NCBI RefSeq assembly: GCF_900104035.1
Contig: NZ_FNIT01000003.1
Span: 372,001 to 436,000, forward strand
DNA: 64,000 bases
Direction: 5' to 3'
Origin: Aureimonas jatrophae
GTDB taxonomy: Bacteria > Pseudomonadota > Alphaproteobacteria > Rhizobiales > Rhizobiaceae
This document shows positions 1 through 8,339 of this stretch, in pieces. The translations under genes were made by a program, and so were the position numbers. Position 1 is the first letter of the stretch. Each line of letters begins with the position of its first letter. The notes beneath the pieces are model-generated. The model was not told where the DNA came from. It did no database searches and saw only the letters and a program-made list of their open reading frames with translations.

Positions 1-64
1 CCATCTCAAAACCCACGCTGGGTTCCTGAAAGAGATGACTGCTGGAACGACGATGCTGCGACAT
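1..64 (-). CDS. 5' end of an unidentified gene cut by the window edge
   Basis: An ATG on the minus strand at 64 is preceded by a GGAG ribosome-binding site about nine bases upstream. It opens a reading frame that stays open for 21 codons to the window edge, starting MSQHRRSSSHLFQEPSV. The fragment is too short to assign to a family. The AT-rich stretch at 168-182 lies upstream of it and could hold its promoter. The start is plausible but rests on the ribosome-binding site alone. Confidence 0.35.
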   Translation of the reverse strand, partial: MSQHRRSSSHLFQEPSVGFEM

Positions 65-284
65 GATGAGGGTCTCCTCGATCGTCCGCATGATGCCGGC
101 TGACATCTGAAGTGGAACACGCGCGGCCGACGAGCGCAATTCCAAGGCGTGTGAATTTGCAAGAATGTTAATGAAATATTGATGAAGGGCAAAGGAGCGA
201 TCTTTTGCACAGGATCAATTCGGAGCCGTGCGCTGCCCGTTCCTGCTGGTGAGCAAGACCTATTGTCTGATGGAACCGATGGCT

Positions 285-369
285 TGGTGCGGGCTGCGGG
301 ACTCGAACCCGCACGAGACATGCTCGAGCGATTTTAAGTCGCTTGCGTCTACCATTTCGCCAAGCCCGC
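285..369 (-). tRNA. tRNA-Leu (anticodon UAA)
   Basis: Read on the minus strand, the gene starts GCGGGCT and ends AGCCCGC-A-CCA, giving a perfect seven-pair acceptor stem with an encoded CCA end. The anticodon arm AGCGA-CTTAAAA-TCGCT presents TAA, so it reads UUA codons. The length of 85 bases and the long variable arm are typical of class II leucine tRNAs. The T arm carries GGTTCGAGTCC. A perfect hairpin sits immediately upstream of the mature 5' end. Confidence 0.95.
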
Positions 370-370
370 A

Positions 371-395
371 TGCCTCGATGCCCAGCATCGAGGCA
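371..395 (-). promoter_or_regulatory. perfect hairpin in the tRNA-Leu leader
   Basis: TGCCTCGATGC and GCATCGAGGCA form an 11-pair perfect inverted repeat around a three-base loop. It ends two bases before the mature 5' end of tRNA-Leu. If the promoter proposed at 409-437 is right, the hairpin is the first structured element of the precursor tRNA. A role in 5' processing is inference; no T-run follows, so a terminator is unlikely. Confidence 0.55.
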
Positions 396-408
396 GCCCG
401 GCCGCTTA

Positions 409-437
409 CCTCTAGCCGGAAGCAACGATAGTCTCAA
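409..437 (-). promoter_or_regulatory. possible sigma-70 promoter of tRNA-Leu
   Basis: On the minus strand TTGAGA (437-432) and TAGAGG (414-409) are separated by 17 bases, the optimal spacing for the main sigma factor. Transcription would start about 30 bases upstream of the hairpin. The -10 element matches the consensus poorly, so this is a tentative call. Confidence 0.3.
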
Positions 438-517
438 TGCCGTTCACGGTGCCGCTGCGGATGCTATGCATGCTGCAACCCACTCGGCCTCAAGGACGAG
501 CGGTAGGTGATGAGGGC

Positions 518-2305
518 ATGATGCGCGCATATGCAGAAACGGCTAGATTGCTGGTCGACGTTGCCATGGGTCGAGCAGCGGCCGACCTCGTTGTACGAGG
601 CGCGCGCTGGGTCAATGTGCATTCGGGTGAGGTCATCCCAGCGACCGACATTGCGGTGGCGGATGGCCGCTTCGCCTATTGCGGACCGGATGCGACCCAT
701 ACGATCGGTCCGCGAACGGTCGTCGTCGAAGCAAGAAATCGCTACGTCGTACCGGGACTCTGCGACGCCCATATGCACGTCGAGAGCGGCATGGTGACGG
801 TCACGGAGTTCTGCCGAGCCGTCATTCCACACGGAACCACGTCGATGTTCATCGACCCGCATGAGGTCGCGAACGTCCTTGGGCTAGCCGGCGTTCGTCT
901 CATGCACGACGAGGCATTGGCGCAACCGGTCAATGTCTGGACCCAGATGCCGAGTTGCGTACCCTCGGCGCCCGACTTGGAGAACGCCGGCGCACGAATC
1001 GGCGTCGCCGAGGTCGAGGAGGCCATGCGTTGGCCGGGCATGATCGGTCTCGGTGAGGTGATGAACTTTCCCGGCGTGATCGCCAACGATCCCGTCATGG
1101 CCGGAGCCATCGCCGCGACCCGGCATGCTGGGAAGGTTGTTGGCGGACACTACGCGTCACCGAATCTGGGACGGGACTTCCACGGCTACGTGGCGGGTGG
1201 AGCGCAGGACGACCATGAAGGCACACGGGCGGACGACGCGATAGCGCGAGTGCGGCAGGGCATGAAGGCAATGCTCCGTTTGGGGTCGGCCTGGTACGAC
1301 GTCGCCGAGCAGATCCGTGCCGTGACGGAGCAAGGGCTAGACCCGCGCAACTTCATTCTATGCACGGACGACTGCCATTCCGGCACCTTGATCGCCGAAG
1401 GCCATATGGATCGCGTGGTACGTCATGCGATCCGCCAAGGCCTCAAGCCCGTCACGGCCATTCAGATGGCGACCCTCAACACGGCTGAGCATTTCGGACT
1501 CGAACGGGAGATCGGCTCGATCACACCGGGACGACGGGCTGACTTTCTTATCGTGTCCCAACTCGCGGAGTTGCGCATCGATGAAGTCTACGGGCGTGGC
1601 GTTCGGCTCGCGCAGAACGGCCAACTGACAGCTGACATACCGGTGTATGCGTATCCCGATACGGCGATGCGAACGGTCCATCTGGGACGCAAGCTGACAG
1701 CTCAGGATTTCGAACTATCGGCGCCGGCCGGCAAAAACCACGTCGAGGCCCGTGTCATCGGCGTCATCGAGAACCAGGCGCCGACGGAACATTTGCAACG
1801 CCGGCTGCCCGTTATCGATGGAAAGGTACCGGGCGACCCGGAGCAGGACGTTTGCCGCATTGCGTTGGTCGAGCGCCACCGGGCGACCGGCGATGTCGTC
1901 AACGCCCTCGTCTCGGGTTTCGGCTACGATGTGCCCTGCGCCATGGCGTCCACTGTCGCGCATGACAGCCATCACATGATCGTCGTCGGTACGAGCGCGG
2001 ACGATATGGCGGCGGCCGCCAACCGCTTGGGTGACGTAGGCGGGGGCGTTGTCTTCTTTCGCGACGGTGTGGAAGCGGCGATGGTCGAACTTCCCGTCGC
2101 AGGTCTTATGTCAACCGAACGGGCCGAGGTTGTTGCTGCCAAGGTTGATGCTCTTCTTGCCGCCATGCGCGCCGCCGGCTGCAAGCTGAACAACGCCTAT
2201 ATGCAGCATTCGCTACTCGCCCTGGTGGTGATACCCTCGCTTCGCCTATCGGATCGTGGCCTGGTGGACGTCGAGCGCTTCGAGCTCGTCGACGTTTTCG
2301 CATGA
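518..2305 (+). CDS. ade: Adenine deaminase
   Basis: This enzyme of the amidohydrolase superfamily deaminates adenine to hypoxanthine plus ammonia in purine salvage. The metal-binding motif 'CDAHMHVESGM' follows the N-terminal beta-sandwich, and later 'IDPHE', 'GLGEVMNFPGV', 'GGHYASP' and 'CTDDCHSGTL' are characteristic of the bacterial Ade family. The carboxy part includes 'NAYMQHSLLALVVIPSLRLSDRGLVDV', matching the family's C-terminal domain, and about 595 residues is the expected size. The frame opens farther upstream at 437, but ATG at 518 or 521 is preferred because an AGGTGATGAGGG stretch precedes it and the upstream residues look non-coding. The gene stands alone, head to head with tRNA-Leu. 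I see no purine riboswitch upstream. Confidence 0.93.
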   Translation: MMRAYAETARLLVDVAMGRAAADLVVRGARWVNVHSGEVIPATDIAVADGRFAYCGPDATHTIGPRTVVVEARNRYVVPGLCDAHMHVESGMVTVTEFCRAVIPHGTTSMFIDPHEVANVLGLAGVRLMHDEALAQPVNVWTQMPSCVPSAPDLENAGARIGVAEVEEAMRWPGMIGLGEVMNFPGVIANDPVMAGAIAATRHAGKVVGGHYASPNLGRDFHGYVAGGAQDDHEGTRADDAIARVRQGMKAMLRLGSAWYDVAEQIRAVTEQGLDPRNFILCTDDCHSGTLIAEGHMDRVVRHAIRQGLKPVTAIQMATLNTAEHFGLEREIGSITPGRRADFLIVSQLAELRIDEVYGRGVRLAQNGQLTADIPVYAYPDTAMRTVHLGRKLTAQDFELSAPAGKNHVEARVIGVIENQAPTEHLQRRLPVIDGKVPGDPEQDVCRIALVERHRATGDVVNALVSGFGYDVPCAMASTVAHDSHHMIVVGTSADDMAAAANRLGDVGGGVVFFRDGVEAAMVELPVAGLMSTERAEVVAAKVDALLAAMRAAGCKLNNAYMQHSLLALVVIPSLRLSDRGLVDVERFELVDVFA

Positions 2306-2467
2306 GACTTTACAACGTTACGGGAATGTCGGAAGTACCCAGCGGTACGCGCGGTTGACGCCATAGGAACCATGATGCTGCCGACGTTTCGCCGTCTCGG
2401 ATCGATTAGTCGCGCCGGCGCCCTCTAGACCCCTAACGGGACTGAGCGCGACCGGAACGCGAGGCTC

Positions 2468-2488
2468 CTCTCGGCTCTGCACCGAGAG
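2468..2488 (+). promoter_or_regulatory. hairpin in the 272-base gap before ilvA
   Basis: CTCTCGG and CCGAGAG form a seven-pair stem with a seven-base loop. It lies between ade and ilvA and has no T-run, so it is a weak terminator candidate for ade or a structured part of the ilvA leader. The rest of the gap (2306-2577) shows no convincing gene. Confidence 0.3.
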
Positions 2489-2577
2489 CCTTCGCCGCAG
2501 ATCCGTAGACGGCTTGTCGAGCCGCATTCGTTTCCTCATCGACGCCCGCGAGCGTTGATCATCCGTGGCCTTTTCTC

Positions 2578-3831
2578 ATGACATTGAATCCCTTTCGAGC
2601 CGACGTTGCTCGCGCCGAAGACGCGTTGCGAGCCCTGTTCCCAGCGACGCCTCTGCAACTGAATGAACATTTGTCGAAGCGCTACGACGCTCGGATCTTT
2701 CTCAAGCGCGAAGACCTGACACCCGTTCGCTCCTACAAGATACGGGGCGCGTTCAACTTCATGCGCAAGCGGATGGAAGAGGGCAGCAACACAGACCGCT
2801 TCACCTGCGCCTCGGCCGGCAATCACGCTCAAGGCTTTGCCTTCGCGTGCCAGCATTTCGGCCTGCGTGGACGTGTCTTCATGCCGGTCACCACGCCACA
2901 ACAGAAGATCGACAAGACCCGAACCTTCGGTGGAGACGCTATCGAGATCGAACTCGTCGGCGACTTTTTCGACGACTGCTACGCCGCTGCCCGCGCCTAT
3001 GCCGCAGCGACCGGCGCCGCCATGGTGCCGCCGTTCGACCACGCCGATATCGTGGAAGGGCAGGCGAGCGTCGGACTCGAGATCGAGAGGCAACTCGCTG
3101 GAGAACGGGCGGATATGCTCGTCCTACCCGTCGGTGGAGGAGGATTGGCCTCCGGCTTGGCGCGCTACCATGACGGCGAGGCGAGTCCTGTCTTTCGTCT
3201 CGTCGAACCGCTAGGGGCACCGAGCCTATCGACCAGTCTGCAGAAGGGCCGGCGGGTCAAGCTGCCGCAAATGGAAGGCTTCGTCGATGGTGCCGCAGTC
3301 GCCGAGATCGGCGCACTGCCGTTCGATATCCTGTCGCGGTTTCAGGTCGGGGACGTCATCCTGTCGCCGGAGGGTCGCCTTTGCCAAACGATGCTCGAGA
3401 TGCTGACGGTCGAAGGTATCGTCCTCGAGCCAGCCGGAGCGCTTGCGATCGATGCACTCCGGTCGCTGCGAGACGATGTCAAAGGCAAGACGGTCGTCCT
3501 CGTCGTTTCGGGTGGCAACTTCGACTTCGAACGTCTGCCGGACGTCAAAGAGCGTGCGCTTCGCTTCGAGGGCCGGAAGAAATACTTCATCCTGCGCTTG
3601 GCGCAGCGCCCAGGAGCGTTGCGGGATTTCCTCGCGCTACTGGGTCCTGACGACGACATCTCGCGCTTTGAGTATCTGAAGAAATCTGCGCGCGATTTCG
3701 GTTCCATCCTTCTCGGCATCGAAACTAGTGAGCCTGATAACTTCGACGCGCTCCTGACGCGGTTTGCCAAGGAGGGCATTCGGTTCCAGGACATCACCGA
3801 CAACCAGGTGATGACGGATCTCCTGGTTTAG
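2578..3831 (+). CDS. ilvA: Threonine ammonia-lyase (threonine dehydratase)
   Basis: This PLP enzyme converts threonine to 2-oxobutanoate, the first committed step of isoleucine synthesis. The PLP lysine is in 'RSYKIRGAFN' (Lys54); 'ASAGNHAQGFA' and the glycine loop 'LPVGGGGLASGL' complete the fold-type II site. The last 80 or so residues ('KYFILRLAQRPGALRDFL') form a single ACT-like regulatory domain, so at 417 residues it is of the shorter biosynthetic type rather than the two-ACT E. coli form. Isoleucine feedback inhibition is likely from family knowledge. The start follows a 272-base gap and may have its own promoter. A catabolic threonine dehydratase role is less likely given the ACT-like tail. 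Confidence 0.92.
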   Translation: MTLNPFRADVARAEDALRALFPATPLQLNEHLSKRYDARIFLKREDLTPVRSYKIRGAFNFMRKRMEEGSNTDRFTCASAGNHAQGFAFACQHFGLRGRVFMPVTTPQQKIDKTRTFGGDAIEIELVGDFFDDCYAAARAYAAATGAAMVPPFDHADIVEGQASVGLEIERQLAGERADMLVLPVGGGGLASGLARYHDGEASPVFRLVEPLGAPSLSTSLQKGRRVKLPQMEGFVDGAAVAEIGALPFDILSRFQVGDVILSPEGRLCQTMLEMLTVEGIVLEPAGALAIDALRSLRDDVKGKTVVLVVSGGNFDFERLPDVKERALRFEGRKKYFILRLAQRPGALRDFLALLGPDDDISRFEYLKKSARDFGSILLGIETSEPDNFDALLTRFAKEGIRFQDITDNQVMTDLLV

Positions 3832-3843
3832 GCCAGCATCTTA

Positions 3844-4860
3844 TCAGGAGATCGGGGCAGGCAAGGCGGCGATCCATTCACTGATCGCCGTCGAAAGGCG
3901 CTCGGTCGTGTTGGGAGACGTCGCATCACCGACAATGACGTGTTGCGACGGATCCAAGCTATCGGTGACAACGATGCTTTCGCGAGGTCCGCCCCAACGC
4001 TGCGCGATACTCGCCGTGCGTCCTGCGTCCACCACTTTATCGCCGGGTGCATAGACGAACAGCACGGGCGTTCGAAGCATCGAAACATTAAGCTTCTGCG
4101 CCGCTTCCACCATGCGAGCCATCGGCAGGAGCGCTCGCGTCGGGTAGCGCTGCGTCCAGATACCGTTCGTCGTCATGTCCGCTTCGCTGGTCCCGAACTC
4201 CTCGGGGCCGAAATAGGGAATCAGGGACCGGGCGAATGGTATGGTCAGCATCCAGCTTCGGCCATCCGTCACACCGAAGTTCGGCGATATTTCCACGACG
4301 CCAGCAACATCTGTCATCAGCTCGGGTCTGCTGGCAGCCAGCGTCGTCAGAGTTGCTCCGGTCGATGTCGAGATGACGACGACGCGTTCGCCGATTTTTC
4401 GGCCGATTGCCATTGCTTCGGCAAAGTCATCGATCCAGTCGCCGACTTCGGGCTCGGCCATAGCGGCACTGTCCCGGCCATGACCTGCGAGACGCGTGAA
4501 GAAGAGATTCGCACCGAGCCGGCGCGCGACCTCGTCTGGCAACGGACGCGTTTCATCGCGCGACGCTGAAAAGCCGTGAATGTAAACGAGCGCGATCGGC
4601 GTCTTGGCTTTGGACGTCGGATACGCCCAAACAACCTCCTTTTGTGCGTTCGTTCGTAGGTTGGGTACGTCCGCTTCCGTCCTCGAAAGGTAGGCAGAAA
4701 CGTCACGACCGATCGCTGAAGGATCGAAGCGCGTCTCGAGGCGCAGCGGCTCCCTCGGCCCGAACACCCAGAGGCCAAGGCCGAGCAGCAGCAACGCGAC
4801 GAGCAGCGGCAGCACGATCTTCAATATCGAAAAGATGCGGGAGCGTTCGGTGTTGGACAT
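3844..4860 (-). CDS. Membrane-anchored alpha/beta hydrolase
   Basis: The 338-residue protein has a short charged N-terminus, one hydrophobic segment (about residues 12-33) and then an alpha/beta hydrolase domain, so it is probably anchored in the inner membrane with the enzyme in the periplasm. 'VYIHGFSASRDE' supplies the oxyanion-hole HG, Ser166 sits in 'VVISTSTGATL', Asp274 in 'VYAPGDKVVD', and His307 in 'PSQHVIV', a complete triad. The nucleophile elbow reads S-x-S-x-G where G-x-S-x-G is usual. A lipase, esterase or carboxylesterase activity is likely, but the substrate cannot be read from sequence. It lies 18 bases downstream of the cyclic nucleotidase gene and is probably co-transcribed with it. 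Confidence 0.8.
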   Translation of the reverse strand: MSNTERSRIFSILKIVLPLLVALLLLGLGLWVFGPREPLRLETRFDPSAIGRDVSAYLSRTEADVPNLRTNAQKEVVWAYPTSKAKTPIALVYIHGFSASRDETRPLPDEVARRLGANLFFTRLAGHGRDSAAMAEPEVGDWIDDFAEAMAIGRKIGERVVVISTSTGATLTTLAASRPELMTDVAGVVEISPNFGVTDGRSWMLTIPFARSLIPYFGPEEFGTSEADMTTNGIWTQRYPTRALLPMARMVEAAQKLNVSMLRTPVLFVYAPGDKVVDAGRTASIAQRWGGPRESIVVTDSLDPSQHVIVGDATSPNTTERLSTAISEWIAALPAPIS

Positions 4861-4878
4861 TCGTGACGGCGTTCGGCT

Positions 4879-6846
4879 TCAGAGTTGCAGACGATAGATG
4901 GCGTAACCATCCTCGCTGCGGCCGGCTTCGATCAATTCCAGCGACGTCAGGTCCCCGAGGTGGGCTGCCGAACCGGGTCCGGTGCGGAAGGTGACCTCGG
5001 TCCCAGCCGTCTTGGCGAGTCTCCAGTTTCCGTCCGCAGCGGGATCGATACGCTTCTCTTCGATGATGTAACGGATCAGGACGTCTCGATTGGCATCAGG
5101 CGCCACGAAGACAATCTTGTCGCTCGCGATGCCAGGGAACTTCCCGCCGCCGCCCGCACGGTAATTGTTCGTCACAACGACGAAGTCCTGCGTCAGATCG
5201 ATGGGTTTGCCATCGAACCGCAGATCGACGATGCGCGACGCATCCGGGTCGATCAGCTTGCCATCTCGGTCGAAGCGCGCCGGACGGGTCACGTCGATTT
5301 GGTACGACACGCCGTCGATGACGTCGAAATTGTAGGACGGAAACGTCTCCTCGATCAGGCTTTGTCCCGTACGGCCGGGTTCGATTCGTTGAAAGATGCC
5401 AGCTGACATCTCCAGCCAATCCTTCACCTGCGCGCCGGTGATTTTCACAGCCTGGACGGTGTTGGGATAGAGGTAGAGGTCAGCGACGTTGCGGATGGCG
5501 ATCGGACCTGCCGGGATGTCAGTATAGTAGTCAGGACCGCTCCGCCCCCCGGACTTGAACGGGGCCGCCGCTGAGAGGAGCGGCAAGGTCGCGTAGGGTG
5601 TCTCCGCCAGAATCGTCCGCATGTAGCGCAGTTGCGCTTGGTTCACGATCTGCACGGACGGATCGTCGGCGATCAGCGCAAAATAGGAGTAGAGCGGCGC
5701 TGTGGTCTCGCCGACGGGTCGCCTGACGTAGGCCAACGTCGCCTCGTGCTCGACACGAGCGGCCTCGAGCACGTCGAGTTGGCTTTGGACCAACGCCCGT
5801 GGCTGCCGATCGACGCGCTCATAGATCGGACGGAGTTCCGACGTGGCGGAGACGATGCGCCAACGATCGTCCGCACGTTCGAGAAGCAGATCGACGAGAC
5901 CCATATCGGAACCCCAGAACCCTGCCATGACCGCAGGCTTACCGTGGAGCGTTCCCTTGCCGATATCGACGCCATCGATCTCCTGGAAATCGTCCCCCGG
6001 AAACCGAAGATGCTGATGGCCGGACAGCACAACGTCGATCCCGTCGACCGTCGCCAACTGGAGCGCCGCATTCTCCAAGTTGGAGTCGTTGGGGTCGCCG
6101 GCCGCGATACCGGAATGACAGAGCGCAACGACGATATCGGCTCCTTCAGCGCGAACGCGCGGAACCATAGCCCGTGCCGCATCCACAATGCCGCGCGTGG
6201 TCGCACGGCCGTTGAGGTTCTGGGCGTCCCACACCACGATCTGTGGCGGAAGGAATCCGATCACGCCGATGCGAATTGGGTGGCTCGAACCATCGCCAGT
6301 GGAGATGCGTCGGTCCAACACGACGAAAGGCGGCACGAAGCGTTCATCCGCCGTCGGATCGGCGGCTCGTTCGCCTTTCACCAGATTGGCGCTGACGATC
6401 GGAAAGTTCGCCGGACCGATGACCTTCTGCAGGAAATCGAGACCGTAGTTGAACTCATGATTGCCGAGCGTCCCAGCATCGTAGCGCAGCGTGTTCATCG
6501 CCGCCACGATGGGATGGACGTTGCCTTCCTTCATGCCCCGCTCGAAGGCGATGTAATCGCCCAGCGGATTGCCTTGCAGGAAGTCGCCGTTGTCAAATAG
6601 TAGCGAGTTGGTGGCCTCGGATCGAATGGCATCGATCAGGCTCGCCGTACGTGCGAGCCCGACAGTCGGCGTCTCCCGATCCGCGTAGTAATCGTATGGA
6701 AAGACGTTCACATGGAGATCCGTCGTCTCCATGATGCGCAAGTGAGCCTGCTGAGCTTGGGCACGGGCGGAGTACGGATGCAGGCCGGCGACAACGGTTG
6801 TCGCAGCGCCGGCCGCAAGAAAGGCGCGACGGTTGATGGCGGTCAT
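4879..6846 (-). CDS. cpdB: Periplasmic 2',3'-cyclic-nucleotide 2'-phosphodiesterase / 3'-nucleotidase
   Basis: This enzyme hydrolyses 2',3'-cyclic nucleotides and 3'-nucleotides to nucleosides and phosphate in the periplasm. The N-terminus 'NRRAFLAAGAATTVVAG' is a twin-arginine (Tat) signal with cleavage likely near 'ARAQA'; Tat export fits a folded, metal-loaded enzyme. The calcineurin-like metallophosphatase motifs follow: 'METTDLHVNV', 'NGDFLQGNPLGDY', 'LGNHEFNYG', 'VALCHSG' and 'LSGHQHLRFPG'. The C-terminal 5'-nucleotidase domain includes 'TNNYRAGGGGKFPG'. The length, 655 residues, matches the CpdB family. E. coli CpdB uses Sec, so the Tat signal is a difference from that model. The hydrolase gene downstream probably shares its transcript. 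Confidence 0.93.
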   Translation of the reverse strand: MTAINRRAFLAAGAATTVVAGLHPYSARAQAQQAHLRIMETTDLHVNVFPYDYYADRETPTVGLARTASLIDAIRSEATNSLLFDNGDFLQGNPLGDYIAFERGMKEGNVHPIVAAMNTLRYDAGTLGNHEFNYGLDFLQKVIGPANFPIVSANLVKGERAADPTADERFVPPFVVLDRRISTGDGSSHPIRIGVIGFLPPQIVVWDAQNLNGRATTRGIVDAARAMVPRVRAEGADIVVALCHSGIAAGDPNDSNLENAALQLATVDGIDVVLSGHQHLRFPGDDFQEIDGVDIGKGTLHGKPAVMAGFWGSDMGLVDLLLERADDRWRIVSATSELRPIYERVDRQPRALVQSQLDVLEAARVEHEATLAYVRRPVGETTAPLYSYFALIADDPSVQIVNQAQLRYMRTILAETPYATLPLLSAAAPFKSGGRSGPDYYTDIPAGPIAIRNVADLYLYPNTVQAVKITGAQVKDWLEMSAGIFQRIEPGRTGQSLIEETFPSYNFDVIDGVSYQIDVTRPARFDRDGKLIDPDASRIVDLRFDGKPIDLTQDFVVVTNNYRAGGGGKFPGIASDKIVFVAPDANRDVLIRYIIEEKRIDPAADGNWRLAKTAGTEVTFRTGPGSAAHLGDLTSLELIEAGRSEDGYAIYRLQL

Positions 6847-6869
6847 GGGAACGTCCTTTCGCGAGCGCG

Positions 6870-7409
6870 TCAGTCTTCGAACGCAGGTGTCGTGACCTCT
6901 CGCAGCGAGAGTGGCCTGAATCCCATCTTACGATACAGGGGAAGCGCCGCGGGATGATCAAGCGTGTTCGTCTCGACCGTCAACGCGCTCGGCATTTCTT
7001 CGAAGCCCGCGATGATCGCTTGCGATAACAGGTACCGCGACAGGCCCTGACCGCGAAACTCGGGCATGATGCCGAAATGAACGAGCCGGGTCTCGCGGGG
7101 TGCGCGCCCGGCATCGAGTTCGAACCACCCGGCTGGTACGCCATCGCAGTAGAGGATGCGCATGCGCATGTTGGGTGCGTGGATCTCGCGCTTCAATGCG
7201 TCGTCGCGCAGAAGCCTCGACGTCCAATGGTGCGGGCGACCGACCGCAACGTAGAGGTAACGGTAGTAGTCCAAGGGAATATGACGGGTACGCAGGACGA
7301 CGTAGTGCCGACCGTTCTCCGGCGGCAATACCGGCGTCTCGGGCAGCTGGTGCATCACGAGTTGCGTCACAGTCGCGGTCAACAAACGCATGGGTCGCGG
7401 CGCATCCAT
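6870..7409 (-). CDS. GNAT-family N-acetyltransferase
   Basis: The 179-residue protein carries the acetyl-CoA-binding loop of the GNAT fold in 'VHFGIMPEFRGQGLSRYLL' (the R/Q-x-x-G-x-G/A pattern) and the closing strand 'NTLDHPAALPLYRKMGFRPL'. The substrate amine is unknown. Its ATG overlaps the stop codon of the sulfurtransferase gene by one base (TGATG), so the two are translationally coupled. It is the last gene of the cysK-alaX-sseA operon, which hints at a small sulfur- or amino-acid-related substrate. An upstream in-frame ATG at 7457 lies inside sseA and is less likely. Confidence 0.8.
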   Translation of the reverse strand: MDAPRPMRLLTATVTQLVMHQLPETPVLPPENGRHYVVLRTRHIPLDYYRYLYVAVGRPHHWTSRLLRDDALKREIHAPNMRMRILYCDGVPAGWFELDAGRAPRETRLVHFGIMPEFRGQGLSRYLLSQAIIAGFEEMPSALTVETNTLDHPAALPLYRKMGFRPLSLREVTTPAFED

Positions 7410-8263
7410 CAGGTTGCGGGTCCGGTCTCGACCGGTGTATCCGCGAGTGAACCCCATTCAGTCCAAGAACCGTCGTAGAGCCGCGTATCGCTGACGCCAA
7501 GCCTCGCCAGGGCCAACGTCACGACAGCAGCCGTTACGCCCGAACCGCAACTCGTGACGATCGAACGATCCAAATCGACACCCGCGCGTTCGAAAGCGGC
7601 TCTGATCGCGTCCGGATCCATCAGACGTCCGTCGCGGACGAGATCCGTGAAGGGCAGGGACCGGGCCCCGGGCATGTGACCGGAGCGAACACCGGCTCGA
7701 GGCTCCGGGACGTCGCCGCGAAACCGCTCAGCCAACCGGGCATCAACAATCTGGCCGTCGTCAACCCCCGAAACGATAGCCTGAACGTCCGATAGCGAGG
7801 CGACAGCCGCAATGTCCAGACGGGCATCGAAGTGACCGCGGCGGCGCGGCGCAACGCTCGTCTCGATCGGGTAACCTCCCTCGCGCCAAGCAGGGAAACC
7901 GCCGTCGAGGATACGAACATCACGTGCGCCGAACGTCCGAAGCATCCACCAAAGGCGTGGCGCACTGAACAATCCAAGGCCGTCGTAGACGACGATGGTA
8001 TCCAAGTCCGACACACCCAGTTCGGAGAGCGCGTTCCCGAACGTTGCAGCATCCGGGAGACTATGCGGGAGGTCGGAGTCTGCTGCAACAACCGTGTCAT
8101 GATCGAAGAAAACGGCTCCGGGTATATGCCCCGCCTCATATTCGGGTCGTGCAAACCGCTTTTGCGCCGGTAGGTACCAAGAGCCGTCAACGACGGAGAG
8201 TCCTGGATGCCCGATCCGGGAAGCCAGTTCAGATGCCGACACGGCGAAGGGGTTGGAACTCAA
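7409..8263 (-). CDS. sseA: 3-mercaptopyruvate sulfurtransferase
   Basis: Two rhodanese domains are visible. The first has 'VVDGSWYLP' and 'EYEAGHIPGAVFFD'; the second ends in the active-site loop 'CGSGVTA' (Cys239), the signature of 3-mercaptopyruvate sulfurtransferase rather than thiosulfate sulfurtransferase. The enzyme moves sulfur from 3-mercaptopyruvate, the transamination product of cysteine, to a thiol acceptor or cyanide. I chose a TTG start at 8263 because a GAGG sequence lies five bases upstream and the 284-residue product matches the family size. ATG at 8299 and GTG at 8353 are in-frame alternatives, the latter overlapping alaX. It is third in the operon after cysK and alaX. Confidence 0.88.
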   Translation of the reverse strand: MSSNPFAVSASELASRIGHPGLSVVDGSWYLPAQKRFARPEYEAGHIPGAVFFDHDTVVAADSDLPHSLPDAATFGNALSELGVSDLDTIVVYDGLGLFSAPRLWWMLRTFGARDVRILDGGFPAWREGGYPIETSVAPRRRGHFDARLDIAAVASLSDVQAIVSGVDDGQIVDARLAERFRGDVPEPRAGVRSGHMPGARSLPFTDLVRDGRLMDPDAIRAAFERAGVDLDRSIVTSCGSGVTAAVVTLALARLGVSDTRLYDGSWTEWGSLADTPVETGPAT

Positions 8264-8339
8264 CTCGACCTCGTCACAAATGCTGCGCTCTGTCAGCATA
8301 CGGGTATGTCTCAAAAGGCAAAATGCGGACTCGAAACCG

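Noticed and set aside
285-369. tRNA-Leu as an integration (att) site for a mobile island
   Set aside because: No integrase, direct repeat of the tRNA 3' end, or composition shift is visible on either side.
370-517. Purine riboswitch upstream of adenine deaminase
   Set aside because: The region lacks the conserved loop-loop core of the purine aptamer; the only clear structure is the hairpin belonging to tRNA-Leu.
437-517. N-terminal extension of Ade from ATG 437
   Set aside because: The extra 27 residues look unlike the family, and a better ribosome site precedes 518/521.
2318-2539. A 73-codon minus-strand frame in the ade-ilvA gap
   Set aside because: Composition is rich in Arg/Ser with no domain, no clear ribosome site, and it would occupy the ilvA promoter region.
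5632-6600. A 322-codon plus-strand frame opposite cpdB
   Set aside because: Antisense shadow of a confidently identified gene.
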